Assembly (NCBI GenBank): GCA_032717465.1
Contig: CM064697.1
Span: 5,415,533 to 5,479,532, forward strand
Source of the DNA: Coenobita brevimanus
Lineage: Eukaryota > Arthropoda > Malacostraca > Decapoda > Coenobitidae
Direction of reading: 5' to 3'
DNA: 64,000 nt
Both the position numbers and the translations under genes were made by a program. Below the pieces are notes generated by a model, which had not been told where the DNA came from, did no database searches, and saw nothing but the letters and a program-made list of their open reading frames with translations. How positions within the stretch are numbered: position 1 is the stretch's first letter; each line of letters opens with the position of its first letter. Shown here one piece after another: positions 24,485-35,619 of the stretch.

Positions 24485-25485
24485 AGGAAGGACATTGATG
24501 GAAAGCGTGTTCGCTAATATCAGGACCGTGAGAATAACAGCAAAAATTGAAGATAACAGAACAGGAAATAACAAAAATGAGAAAGGTGTGGGACGAGGAA
24601 AAGAATCACTAGGGACAAACAATCATGCACACTACTGACAAAAATAAAACCTCTCAAAACCCGAAGAGAAAAACCTGGCCTATAGAAAGTAATCACAAGA
24701 ATTTATATAATGCCAGAAGGCGAGTCAGGGTTGAGGAGAGGTAAATGAACTCCTACGACATTAGAGGACTGCATGTTTGCTACGACACTCAAGGCTAAAT
24801 GAGCTGGGCCCGATTCAACCTGCCTGTCTTTAGGGGTAATAAATCAAACTCTTACAGGTTTACAAACGTATGTACACATAAAAGCACGCTCAAAGTTACG
24901 TACGACCAGACGTACATGTGCAAGTAAACAGGTAGAACACAAGTTCATTCTTTTACTGCCTTACAACAATCGTCTGAACATAAACAAACCAACCACTACT
25001 GTAGAGATGTAAAGCAGCAACAAACCAAACACAACAAGAAAATACCGGGTCTGTCAAGGTCGGTGAGCTGGTATGGAGGGCGTGGTGGTGAGGGGAGTGG
25101 GAGTGGGAGGGCCTGCAACACTGGGGCACTGAAGGGGAAGAAGGAACGTAGGTGGGGTTTGCATTTCGGGAAGTATGGAAGGTCAGGGAGTGAGGGAGGT
25201 GAGGGGATGGAAGAATGCATTGAGATGCAGACAAAGAAAACCAATAGATATAGACCAACTGGCATTTCTGAGCTAATTTAATGCAGGGTAGGCTAAGAGT
25301 CTATAGCTATTCTGTGAGTTTAATAATAATAATAAAAAAAAAAGGAAAACATAACGCTCTGTAGCCACTCCTCCCCCTCTGCAGCAGAATCCAATACGAA
25401 AAAGAGCAGATCGCCATGCAGTACTGACAAAAAGGTAGGAAATTTGTTTGGGGGAAAGGATGAGAGAAACAGACGTACCGGTGTG
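24485..25485. other. Non-coding DNA with a short purine-rich stretch
   Basis: Bases 25060-25220 are G/A-rich on the + strand. No gene recognised. Confidence 0.4.
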
Positions 25486-25486
25486 A

Positions 25487-25960
25487 CTATTAACCATTTC
25501 AGCAAGAGACTGTCTTTGCACTATATACTGGCTAACGATAGATGATTTCATTCAGCTCAGAAGATACCCTTCAGGGTGAAGGAGTTGATAACTGCAACTA
25601 AAACAAGGGCCTATTACATGTTTTATGATATTACTATCGATTTCACATTCTGTAATATGCTATTAAATAAAACAAGTTAGTGAGAATACCAATTTACTCT
25701 CAGAGGAACATGGTCAGCTGGATATTTATAGCCTGGCATCTGTTCAAGTACTTATAATTCCTTCAGTACGATGACACCACTATTTTTATACACTCTTGCC
25801 ACCGTAATGCGTATTTAATTACCAATATACAGACCAATCGTATAGCAGAAGGTAGAAACTATATTTTCACCTTCAGAATAATTATGTTTCATTTTACCCT
25901 GATTAATGCCTAACGACTCTATTCAACTTAAAAAGAGAATCCCTCTTGGCACCTCGTCCG
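25487..25960 (+). mobile_element. Two to three diverged pieces of the palindromic TTAA family
   Basis: Bases 25487-25600 read ATTAACCATTTCAGC, then GATGATTTCATTCAGCTCAG, then GGGTGAAGGAGTTGATAAC. Bases 25757-25805 read CCTTCAGTACGATGACACC and CACTCTTGCCACCG. Bases 25905-25945 read GCCTAACGACTCTATTCAAC. Together they suggest repeated insertion of one family into the same neighbourhood. Confidence 0.55.
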
Positions 25961-26139
25961 TCTACCCCGAAGCAGGGCAAAAACACTACAAATTATCAAA
26001 ACAGGACGAAAAGAAAAAAAAAACTCCCCAATTATTCTACAGACACTACCTTGAATGTGGTCCAACCGGTCTACTAGAACCTGCTGTACAATATCATTAT
26101 GTTCTTGGAGAAATTTTTAGACTTTGAAGAGACGGGAGG

Positions 26140-26765
26140 TTAGGATGGGGAGCAACAGGTACGAGTCAGTGCTTAGGGGAGTGGGGAGAGGTTAGCGTGT
26201 AGGGGAGTGGGGAGAGGTTAGTGTGTGAGGGAGTGGGGAGAGGTTAGTGTGTGAGGGAGTGGGGAGAGGTTAGTGTGTGAGGGAGTGGGGAGAGGTTAGT
26301 GTGTGAGTGAGGGGGAGAGGTTAGTGTGTAGGGGAGTGGGGAGAGGTTAGTGTGTGAGGGAGTGGGGAGAGGTTAGTGTGTGAGTGAGGGGGAGAGGTTA
26401 GTGTGTGAGTGAGGGGGAGAGGTTAGTGTGTGAGGGAGTGGGGAAAGGTTAGTGTGTGAGTGAGGGGGAGAGGTTAGTGTGTAGGGGAGTGGGGAGAGGT
26501 TAGTGTGTGAGTGAGGGGGAGAGGTTAGTGTGTGAGTGAGGGGGAGAGGTTAGTGTGTATGGGAGTGGGGAGAGGTTAGTGTGAGGGAGTGGGGAGAGGT
26601 TAGTGTGCTGAGGGTGGGGAGAAGTTAGTGTGTGAGGGAGGGGGAGAGGTTAGGGTGTGAGGGGGAGGGGAGAAGTAAGTGTGTAGGGGGGTGGGGAGAA
26701 GTAAGTGTGTGAGGGGGTGGGGAGAGGTTAATGTGTGAGGGAGTGGGGGAAAAGTTAGTGTGAAG
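26140..26765 (+). repeat. 25/26-bp minisatellite, about 24 units
   Basis: The unit resembles GGGGAGAGGTTAGTGTGTGA followed by GGGAGT. Copies alternate between a GAGGGAGT form and a GAGTGAGG form. The anchor GAGGTTAG recurs at 25-26-bp steps. It passes at its right end into the purine tract. Confidence 0.93.
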
Positions 26766-26769
26766 GGGA

Positions 26770-27180
26770 TATAAATGTGACTGGGCTGAGTATGATAGTG
26801 AGGTATAATGGTGGAGAGGAAGGGGTTAGAGAAAGTGGGGTGAGAGGGGATAGACAGTAAAGAGAGGGATTGAAGACAAATTAAAAAAAAAAGAAAAAAG
26901 AGTGGAGAAGAGGGGGGGAGTGAGAAAACAGAGGGAAAGTAAGTGGAGGCAGAAGATAAGAGAAACAATGGAGGAAAGGGGAGAGACAGCAAAGAGAAGG
27001 ATGGAGGTGGAAGTATTCGGAAAACCAGGAAATGAAGAGAAAGGGGTAGAGTTAAAGAGATAAGTGAAAAAAGACGGACGAGGAGACAAGGAACAAGGTA
27101 AGTATGAAGTTAACCTGAGAGGTGAGACCAGGTGTAAATAAGGCGTTGACAGCCACAAGAAAAGCGGAAGCAAGAGAAAA
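26770..27180 (+). repeat. Purine-rich tract
   Basis: Continuation of G/A-rich sequence beyond the minisatellite. Confidence 0.8.
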
Positions 27181-27192
27181 AGGATCAGACTA

Positions 27193-27350
27193 AGGCTTTC
27201 AGTCCGATGGTTTACTTTATATATTCTTGCTGCTGCCAGGCGATTTATTCAATTTAGGGGGACCTGTAGCTATGAAAGTGTTACTGATGTCTGACTCTAC
27301 CCTCACCTGTGCAAAAAATCTATCGTAAAGCTGAATATCATCGTCTGGAG
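27193..27350 (+). mobile_element. Palindromic TTAA family, nearly full copy
   Basis: Left arm: CTTTCAGTCCGATGG, TATTCTTGCTGCTGCCAGGC, GATTTATTCAATTTAGGGGG. Right arm: AAGCTGAATATCATCGTCTG. The two arms are inverted relative to each other around a centre near 27290. Confidence 0.75.
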
Positions 27351-27359
27351 ATAAAAACC

Positions 27360-27667
27360 AAAGGTAAAAGTGAGGCCAGACACCATAAGGCATTTAGCCC
27401 CGGTATCCATCTCCATAACTTGGGCCTTTGTGCCTGTGGCGGTTGATTAAACCAATATCCTGGCATACACGGCTACTGCAACATCCAGGTAACCACAATC
27501 ATATCCTCTTAGTATTACCCTACGTGTTCATTTTACGTATCAATCCACACAGAATGGGTGGACACCAAAGTCGAGTGACGCCAGCTGCCCTCACCAGGAT
27601 TCGAATCCTAAAGCTACTGGACCAGCAGCTCCGGTGCTAACAGTGCTAACCATTCGGCCATGGGCTA
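27360..27667 (-). mobile_element. tRNA-derived SINE
   Basis: On the minus strand an A box TGGCCGAATGG (27651-27661) and a perfect B box GGATTCGAATCC (27597-27608) are separated by about 43 bp. A non-tRNA body of roughly 200 bp follows. The head resembles a Ser/Leu-type tRNA but lacks a complete cloverleaf, so a tRNA gene is unlikely. The downstream end of the body is not defined; no target-site duplication was identified. Confidence 0.65.
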
Positions 27668-27669
27668 TA

Positions 27670-28085
27670 AACTCCACAACAGTCTCGGCGGCAGAAAGAC
27701 AGTGTGTGGTAATAGACCTGCTTTAGTTATTACATCCAGGTGCCAACTAATGCTGCTGAGTGAACAGGGACAAGCGTGAGCAGTGTTAGTGGGGCAGCGG
27801 CTGGGACGTGGGTGGAAGAATGTTGATGTGGACAGTGTGGATCGGTGAACGATAAGAGAGGTAGACAGGGCCTGACTGTGTGCAAGCTGACGCACAAAGG
27901 ATGTCAAATAAATTGGAGGGACTATAATGTGTGCGACGTGTAAAGGACAGCAGTTGGTTAATAACAGGTCTGGATGGATAAAAGAAGTCTGAAATGGACT
28001 GGAACTGATATAATTAGCATTACGCCAGATTAATTTGCTTTTTATGAAAGATAAGAAGAGGAAGAAGACAGACACCAGTAGCGTA
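27670..28085. other. Non-coding single-copy-like DNA
   Basis: No recognisable features. Confidence 0.4.
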
Positions 28086-28089
28086 ACTA

Positions 28090-28427
<338 letters not shown>

Positions 28428-28429
28428 TA

Positions 28430-29010
28430 TTACGGTGATTATTGCCAGGACTAATTAAAAGTCAGTTTATTTCTATATACACAAACACACTGTGCATAAG
28501 GGGAAGGGATATAAACACAAACAGAATTAAGTGTTCGAGAGTAGATCAACTACGTACGTCATACGCTATTAATACTGGAAAACTCTTATATTACACAGGC
28601 GGACAGAAAAAGAATGGCAGTGTATAAACAGCTAGATAATGTGTGTCCATCTCAACTGTCAAGGCATGCTGGCTAACACAAATCTTTTATTCTAATCTGC
28701 TTAGAAGAGTTGAATGTGGTAAGCCTCCTCATATGAAAGCAGAGGGACGAATAAGACCCCAGCGCAGAGTCAACAGCTGAGTACCATTAAAGACAGCACG
28801 TAGTCAGTTCAAGACAGCCAACCTCTGAGAACCTAATTACGTTACAGAAGCCATGTGATCTCTCCATTAACGAATACACAATAAAGCGACACCAACAATA
28901 CTGAGAAATGGCTGAGGACTGGATTGTATACAGTTGAAAAACCAAGGGGGGTAGTCATCCGGAAGACTTCAATAAGGAAGATAGAAAAAAAAGGTTAATA
29001 AGGAACTTCC
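28430..29010. other. Non-coding DNA
   Basis: No recognisable repeat. It may include the decayed downstream part of the LINE fossil at 29015-29310. Confidence 0.35.
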
Positions 29011-29014
29011 AACG

Positions 29015-29310
29015 TCATTATTATCCCCAGCGTCATATATGGATAAACGGGTGAAACAGTCAAGGGTGGAATCGCCAGCGTGTGCCTGACAAGAAGATTA
29101 ATGATGAACAGGGGAAAATCAGTTGGTGAGAGGACAGAACCCTGAGGAGGGCCAGATCAGAACTTCAGAAAAGGAGTGGTCGTCTACAGCAACAGCTATT
29201 TACTGACAAGAAAGATAACTACACAAGGAACAGAAGGAAGGATATACCCCGTAAGAAAGATGCTTGGAAAATGCAGATCTGTGCCAGACACGGTCATCAA
29301 GTACTGAGCA
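29015..29310 (-). mobile_element. Fossil LINE reverse transcriptase (jockey-like)
   Basis: On the minus strand, 29300-29205 reads DRVWHRSAFSKHLSYGVYPS and continues FCSLCSYLSC. This corresponds to the motif A region (FDRVWH) and the following SFLS block of jockey/R1-like reverse transcriptases. After a frame change, 29153-29093 reads GPPQGSVLSPTDFPLFIINL, matching the GVPQGSVLSP..F..FINDL block. Further down a degraded YADD-like segment (IYDAGDNND) can be read near 29045. In-frame stops and at least one frameshift show the copy is dead. Known of the family: these blocks form the polymerase palm. Inferred: a 5'-truncated, old insertion. Confidence 0.8.
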
Positions 29311-29414
29311 ACCCAGACTAATTATAAGACTTAATGAAAGTTATAAAGCGTGGAGCGACGGGATCTTTGAGCGATACTGTCAATTCTTTCAACATAAGAG
29401 GCAACTATTAAGCT

Positions 29415-29545
29415 AAAGATAACTACCTGTTCGCAGCAAAAAAACAAATACGAGTCACCGTACTAAAAGGGTTTCGTAGACTTCCTAACCTCCTCACAAC
29501 AACAGGCCTATCAAGCTGAATGAAATCGCCTAAGTGTAGCAAGAC
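29415..29545 (+). mobile_element. Palindromic TTAA family, right-arm pieces
   Basis: GAGTCACCGTACTAAAAGGG is followed by CAAGCTGAATGAAATCGCCT and GTAGCAAG. The first is the terminal block and the second the core of another arm, so two partial copies abut. Confidence 0.55.
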
Positions 29546-29828
29546 TGGAAAAAAAAAATCCTATTGCAGGAGTTCAGGAATAAGAGTATAATGCAAGGTT
29601 TATGGAAACGCGGCCTTTGATTCAATTTTAAAGTTGCCCTATTATCTGTTTCCCGAAACAGACAAGCTCCACCGTGAACCTTTGTACGAATGTTTGGATT
29701 TAGACCGAACAATGCAAGAGTAGGCAGTATACGACCATGAAGGCACTTTTATTTTTTGTATAGCTCAGCCGCCTGAGATAATTATTTCTTTTAAACTTCT
29801 TAAAATAAACCTCTGAAGCTTCTACAAC

Positions 29829-29829
29829 G

Positions 29830-29858
<29 letters not shown>
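29829..29858. repeat. (AT)n microsatellite
   Basis: About 14 units. Confidence 0.95.
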
Positions 29859-29859
<1 letters not shown>

Positions 29860-29860
<1 letters not shown>

Positions 29861-30598
29861 CTAAAAAAATATTCAAGTTCACGGTCCCAGTAGAAAAAAA
29901 GTCTTGTTCTGTAATCGAGCTATTTCGATGCAAGACAAACTTAAGCAAGTTTTTCAGCAACTATGGCTGAAGCATCAACGTATAAGCAAATGGGGACGAG
30001 TCCTTCGTACTGGGTGACGAGTCAGATCTAAGTTATATTGTCTGCACAATTAAGTAGGCATTATAAAGGTCAAAAACAATGCTAAAATTATTGAACATTT
30101 TTAGCTGATGATAAAGGACACAGCTTTTCCTCACATCAACTCATGCCTCACACCTTCGAATACTAAGAGTCTAGATATTTGGCCGACGGTGTTTGTTTCC
30201 ACAGCACACAGCCCCCAACTCTGCATGAATAAACATAAAGCCACACTCAGCTAATTACTATCCCCGTAAGTTACAACACCAACATTAACAACATCACACT
30301 AAAACAACAAAATAATGCATTTAACAACCTTGGCCCAAACCTCCCACCACGAACAAGATTCCCATCCAAAGACACCTTGGAAATAAAGCATGAAAAGTAA
30401 GACCGGGTTTATAAAGCTGGAAACCACGACAGTCAACACAGGCCATGTAACATTAAACACCACACCTGTACACTATTGTTCAACCGCACCTCACACCATT
30501 CTGAACAAAATGTCCCACTGATTTAATATTTACACAAACGAGACAGACAGACAGGCTGACAGATAGATAGATAATTTCAGACATATAGATATATAGCA

Positions 30599-30600
<2 letters not shown>
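29860..30600. other. Non-coding single-copy-like DNA
   Basis: No recognisable features. Confidence 0.4.

Positions 30601-30602
<2 letters not shown>

Positions 30603-30655
<53 letters not shown>
30603..30655. repeat. (GA)n microsatellite
   Basis: Uninterrupted GA repeat flanked by degenerate GATA and CATA runs. Confidence 0.97.
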
Positions 30656-30659
<4 letters not shown>

Positions 30660-30771
30660 TGAACAGACAGATACATACATACGTAAATATTCTTTGTCGC
30701 AGGTCGCAAAAACTTAAACACTTTCACCTGAGTATAGATCATTAAGACATCAGAACATATGCCCAAGTAAA

Positions 30772-30772
<1 letters not shown>

Positions 30773-30869
<97 letters not shown>
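30773..30869. repeat. (TG)n microsatellite
   Basis: Uninterrupted TG repeat of about 97 bp. Confidence 0.97.
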
Positions 30870-30870
<1 letters not shown>

Positions 30871-32635
30871 GCAAGGGCCATTGAAAAAAAAAAGTGACTT
30901 GGTCTAGTATCACGTAGCCTCTAGAAAGGTCTGACAAACTTGTGGTGAGTGATCCGTCTCAATATTCCACACTATGCAAAAAATAGCAACTCCTTCATAA
31001 CAGCCACTTGGTCATACGGCTTCACTCGTATGAAACCCACTAAATTATTTAACTTATGTAACTGTTCGTCATGCCGTAGGCACTAATAACGCTCCCTTCA
31101 AAGAATACACCTAAAAATTATTATCAACGTCATCAGCATTTTTTCTAATCTTTTTCAGATCAAAACTAATATTTAATTCTCCATAAAAAGCGTTCAGTGT
31201 TCCAGAGCGATGGTCAAGGTTGGTTTGACATTACCAATATCATAGCCAAAGACGCAATTTGATGGGTTACAAATTACTATGAAGGCCACATGCTAAACAT
31301 ATTCAGGAAAAATACAAAACAAATACATGAATGACAGAAGGCTCTACCACTCCTGCTCACCTTGGCCGACCTGCCTTGTGCATTTTTTTAAATCAATATA
31401 AGCTTATTCATCAAGATCTCTGCATTCATTTATATTCACCTGGTTTAGTGCTATACCCATCTGCATAGTGTGCTTGCCTTAAAACATAGCCATGTGTACC
31501 TGAACGTGTGTGTGGCTATGTGGACGTATGAAAATGCTGTAAAATATATATATATACCTGCCTAATCTCCATACTGATATTCCTGTCCTCATATAATCTT
31601 TCTTGTTCACATTACACACCGCCATCTAAGACTTTTCAAGTGAACAGTGAGCACCATAATTTTGTCTCAAGATAATTACCACATAATTCGAGACGCGGGA
31701 GGTACAGCAACGTTGAAAAGTTCGCCTATTATTTCACCACATCTCCTCGACATTTACATATCCATGACATTCCTCACTGACATACAGCGCCATCTATTAA
31801 GCCCTTCACAGCATTAGTATGTTAGTCATCAAAGGGCAGCGAGAAGCAGAAGTGGTGGAACATTAGTCGAACTTATGTCCCTGGCTGTGCAATCAGGTGT
31901 GGCTAGATATCTGGATCAGGTAAACGGGCGCTAATGATAAATGGTAATGAGGGCAGCCAAACACCTGTTAAACGTCATGCTTACCTTGACAAGCTTTCAC
32001 TCGAGCCAGACGACTCCAACGTGCCTTGACATGACACTGGCTGACAAAAAGAACACAATACAAGGCAAAAAGTGACGGAGGAGCAGGCAGGGAGGCAGCA
32101 AAGGGGAGAAGGGGAAGACAGACTGTGCAGAAGAGAAAGAGGGAAAGTGGTGGACTGAAGAGAAGGAAGAGTATGGCAGGAACAGTATACAAGAGAAGCA
32201 CATACATTATAGGGCAAGAGACTGAGAGACAACAAGTGTTCTTCAACTACTTACTTGCGTCGCACGTGAGTAGGCAAGGTAGCTGAGAGGCCGGGGCGGG
32301 CTGGTGGGTTGGGTTGACTATTTGAGAAGGCGCCAATGTTTTTATGTAGGTCACCAAGCAGCAAACAAAACAATTCAGAAGTGGCTGCAGATGATTTCCC
32401 ATCCCTTCTTTGCAGTCTCCATGCGTAAGTATGGTTGGACATGAGGCAAAAAAAAGGTGGGCTGGGTATCGAATGCAGGCGTGTGTGGGACGTGATGGGA
32501 GGGTTGCGGGTGGTGATGCACGGCTGGAGACGCACACCCTGTAATGATAGATGCTGAAGGTCGGGCAACACAGGCCAGGTTAAAGTTTATATAAAATATT
32601 TCTTCTAAAACAAGAGTGAAAGCGTCTGCTGCTCA
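30870..32635. other. Non-coding single-copy-like DNA
   Basis: About 1.75 kb with no tandem array. The words CCGCCATCTAAG near 31620 and GCGCCATCTATTAAG near 31788 look like two diverged copies of one motif. Minus-strand frames between 31968 and 32571 are unrecognised. Confidence 0.4.
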
Positions 32636-32638
32636 CAT

Positions 32639-32703
<65 letters not shown>

Positions 32704-32723
32704 CTCTCTCTCTCTCTCTCTCT
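32639..32723. repeat. Compound (AC)n(TC)n microsatellite
   Basis: About 31 AC units join directly to about 12 TC units. Confidence 0.97.
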
Positions 32724-33169
32724 GACTCTTGAGACAGTAAAGGCTAAGTAAGCACATTTACGACACGAATACAGAAATATCTACATGCAATTGTGCATGA
32801 AAGTGATCAGAATATGTTCCCTGTGGAAACTTATATTTGATTACTGAAAGATACCAGCAGAGGTGAAGGCTACATTGCTCAATACTTTGTCGGTCTCAGC
32901 AACTGGCCTACCATCTTATACGACAAACAAAAACATAAGTGAGTGCTTTATAAAAACAACGTAAATGGAAAGAGAATACAATATAAACTGGTTAATTTTT
33001 GCGAAATGTTAAATGTCATCGAGGAACAAGTGGAAAAATTACAGCAATTAAGAACATAATTGTTTTTAACCCCATGAATAAGAAGAAATAGAGTAGTGCA
33101 GTCTGCTATTTATAGACGATGTTATGCAACTTATGCAACTTACAAAAGGACTCTCTTATTGAACGGCTC

Positions 33170-33270
33170 ATTGTAAGCTGTATGTAACTTCTCCAGTTCG
33201 GAATTACTGTACTCTCTTCAGCCAATTAAAGTCGTCTAGAGGTACTAAAAATGAAAAATAGACGAGAGGC
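33170..33270 (+). mobile_element. Palindromic TTAA family, centre and right arm
   Basis: AGCTGTATGTAACTTCTCCA followed by GTTCGGAATTACTGTACTC matches the centre. CAGCCAATTAAAGTCGTCTA and GAGGTACTAAAAATG match the right core. Confidence 0.5.
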
Positions 33271-33371
33271 AACATTTGCGGCAAATGTGTTGACATCTCC
33301 CGAAGACTGCTTCTTACAAGTAAAAAATTATATTTCCTTGTATTCGTACCAGCTGAATAGAATGCTCACAC

Positions 33372-33597
33372 AACAAACATAATACAGGGTTCGTAGAAAT
33401 CGAACTCGCTCCTTATCGTAACTGTATTCGAAGCCTATGATCTCCAGTCTTTCAAACGCAGTGTGTCCAGGCATCTCAAAATGATCGGATCTTGAATTTG
33501 GCTCTCTATTGTATTTTGTTTTTCTCTTGGAGGGAACTGTTACTGCGGGCTCATGGCCTTTGGTTCCTTCTTCCTCGCATAAAAAAAAAAAAAAAAA
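33372..33597 (+). mobile_element. LINE 3' end with poly(A) tail
   Basis: The + strand at 33403-33480 reads NSL, then TVFEAYDLQSFKRSVSRHLK, the C-terminal signature of jockey/CR1-type ORF2 proteins (NSLP...AYDLQSFKR.V..HL). About 100 bp of 3' UTR follows and ends in 17 A at 33581-33597. The insertion is therefore in + orientation, truncated at its 5' end, with a tail that is still clean. It may belong to the same broad clade as the fossil at 29.0 kb. Confidence 0.7.
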
Positions 33598-33755
33598 CAT
33601 GCCAGTACTGGGGTGGTTGTTTTTGTATCTGGTTGTTTAATGTTCGTCTTTTGTGGGTAATCCCCACCTTTTTTGCAGTTTGGGGTCGCTAAATTCATTT
33701 TAGGCATCCTAGCCTAATTCAGACTCGAGGAAAAAGTGTCGAGATATCAAGCTCT

Positions 33756-34008
33756 GGTCCAAGCATGATAAAAATTCAAGAAAATAAGACTGACGAAGAG
33801 AGAGTATGTGAGTGAGGTGGAGGGGGGAAGAGGGAGGGGGAGGCCGAGGATGAGATGGAGGGATGGGGTGGAGAGGTATATGAGAGAGGGGGGTGTGAGT
33901 TGGGAGCAGGGCAGTGAAATGGCGGGGGACAGGGCGACTTGGAGGCGATTTGTTTGTGGCCACCCCAAACGGGATTGAGGCGTCTGGCAATAGATAGATA
34001 GATAGAAG
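33756..34008 (+). mobile_element. LINE 3' tail, family C copy 3, with (GATA)n end
   Basis: The + strand reads GRPRMRWRDGVERYMRE in one frame, and WRRFVCGHP after a frame change. It ends GGCGTCTGGCAATAGATAGATAGATAG. Strong similarity to copy 4 (46.03 kb) over more than 200 bp, including TATATGAGAGAGGGGGG and GGCGACTTGGAGGCG. Confidence 0.8.
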
Positions 34009-34350
34009 TTCATACAAAATGGTGAGGCCATTGTAGCAAGCGGTGTTAAAAAGATCGAGAACAGCGTCAGCACCAATAAAAAGTGAAACAAGCACATTAA
34101 AACTGTGGAATCCCAGTCCACAACAAAACCTTTATATAACCAAGAGGCTCTCAGCAAATGCAAACAATACCATAGTTTGCCTTTAAAAAGATTTTCATAA
34201 CACTACCATAGTTTACTCTGAAATTTTAATGTAACTCTCCTGGTTGATAGGAATTATTCTATTAAAACCACTCCCTGCTTCTTGTCCTCCTCTTTCTCCT
34301 CCTCTCCTCCTTCTGGAAAAAGACCGGGCCTTCCCCGCTCTGTGGGCTGG

Positions 34351-34352
<2 letters not shown>

Positions 34353-34434
<82 letters not shown>

Positions 34435-34439
34435 ACACA
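34353..34439. repeat. (AC)n microsatellite
   Basis: Nearly pure AC, with one TC interruption near 34429. Confidence 0.97.
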
Positions 34440-34733
34440 TACTTCCCTTCCAGGAAATGTAATAAGGTTCTCGAGCTGATGGGGCCCAACTCAAACGCGA
34501 CTGAGCCATTTTCAGCGAACTGTTAGTCTGCTGGGGATGCTCAGACTTTGCATTATGGCCCAACACTGGATACATCAAGAAATCTGCACTGGTGATGGGG
34601 CTTGCATCAATATTCTTCTGTTTTTCTTTCAGCACACCTGCTGAATTACAGATGACCTGCTCGAAGAAATGGATTACTACGCTTACCTAATATACAAATT
34701 TGAGCTGTACCAGAGAAAAAGTTCCGACAATGC

Positions 34734-34766
34734 TCTCTCTCTCTCTCTCTCTCTCTGTCTTCTTCT

Positions 34767-34843
<77 letters not shown>
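34734..34843. repeat. (CT)n followed by (AT)n
   Basis: CT units at 34734-34757 and AT units at 34771-34843, separated by a short unique spacer. Confidence 0.95.
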
Positions 34844-34846
<3 letters not shown>

Positions 34847-34849
34847 AGG

Positions 34850-35525
34850 GATAAACGCCAAAATCGTGATATTACTGCCAAACAATCACATCATGAGAAC
34901 ACAGATGTGTGTAGGAAATGTCCTGCTGAGAAGTGTATACATGTCACTAGTCACATTAAATCACGAGATCCAGTGGACAGAAAGCTAGCTCTGATATGAG
35001 GTGACTTTCAACATGGGTCTTCACCTCTGCCTGTGCCGAACCTTCATCATTAACAACCGTTTCAAGCCATGGCCTCTGAGTGTTTTGCAAGTCTTGTCGC
35101 TTACCTCAATTTTCATAGGTTTAGCTGTACTTTTTTGATAATGTAGGACGAAAATGTGTGGGTGATGTGAGGAAGTGTGGATTCCAGGTCAGGTGAGTAT
35201 AACCACAGGTAAATGGATGCGCTTGAGGTGATGCGGGAAATTCCCCTCATGCTGAAGGTCAGGTGGTAGGAAGTGAGATTAAATATGGGTCAGGATCATG
35301 GTTAAGCCTGTCACATGAGGTACGTCTGGCAGGGGGACATGCACTCAGGTGATGACAGAGATAACAAGAAAATTTAATGGGAAAATTGAGACCCGCTGGA
35401 GAAAACACAGAAAATGTAGTGAATGCAAACATGCTCGATGGATATAGCGAAAATTAGCATAAGCAGTAAAAAGTGAATGATACATGACTCGCTTGAGGCA
35501 GTAAAAAATATGACACAGATCAGCA

Positions 35526-35530
<5 letters not shown>
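34850..35530. other. Non-coding single-copy-like DNA
   Basis: No recognisable features. Confidence 0.4.

Positions 35531-35532
<2 letters not shown>

Positions 35533-35611
<79 letters not shown>
35533..35611. repeat. (AC)n microsatellite
   Basis: Uninterrupted AC, followed by a TATA/CCGGTATA hairpin-prone stretch. Confidence 0.97.
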
Positions 35612-35612
<1 letters not shown>

Positions 35613-35619
35613 TATATAT

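Noticed and set aside
22745..24622. Long minus-strand open frames (up to 381 codons) rich in Ser, Pro, Leu and Phe
   Set aside because: They lie in purine-rich DNA, where minus-strand stop codons are depleted. Overlapping frames have the same low-complexity composition and no domain.
26140..26765. Regularly spaced repeats resembling a CRISPR array
   Set aside because: There is no conserved repeat plus variable spacer pattern; units are contiguous.
27585..27667. Functional tRNA gene with perfect B box
   Set aside because: No complete cloverleaf; a SINE-like body follows.
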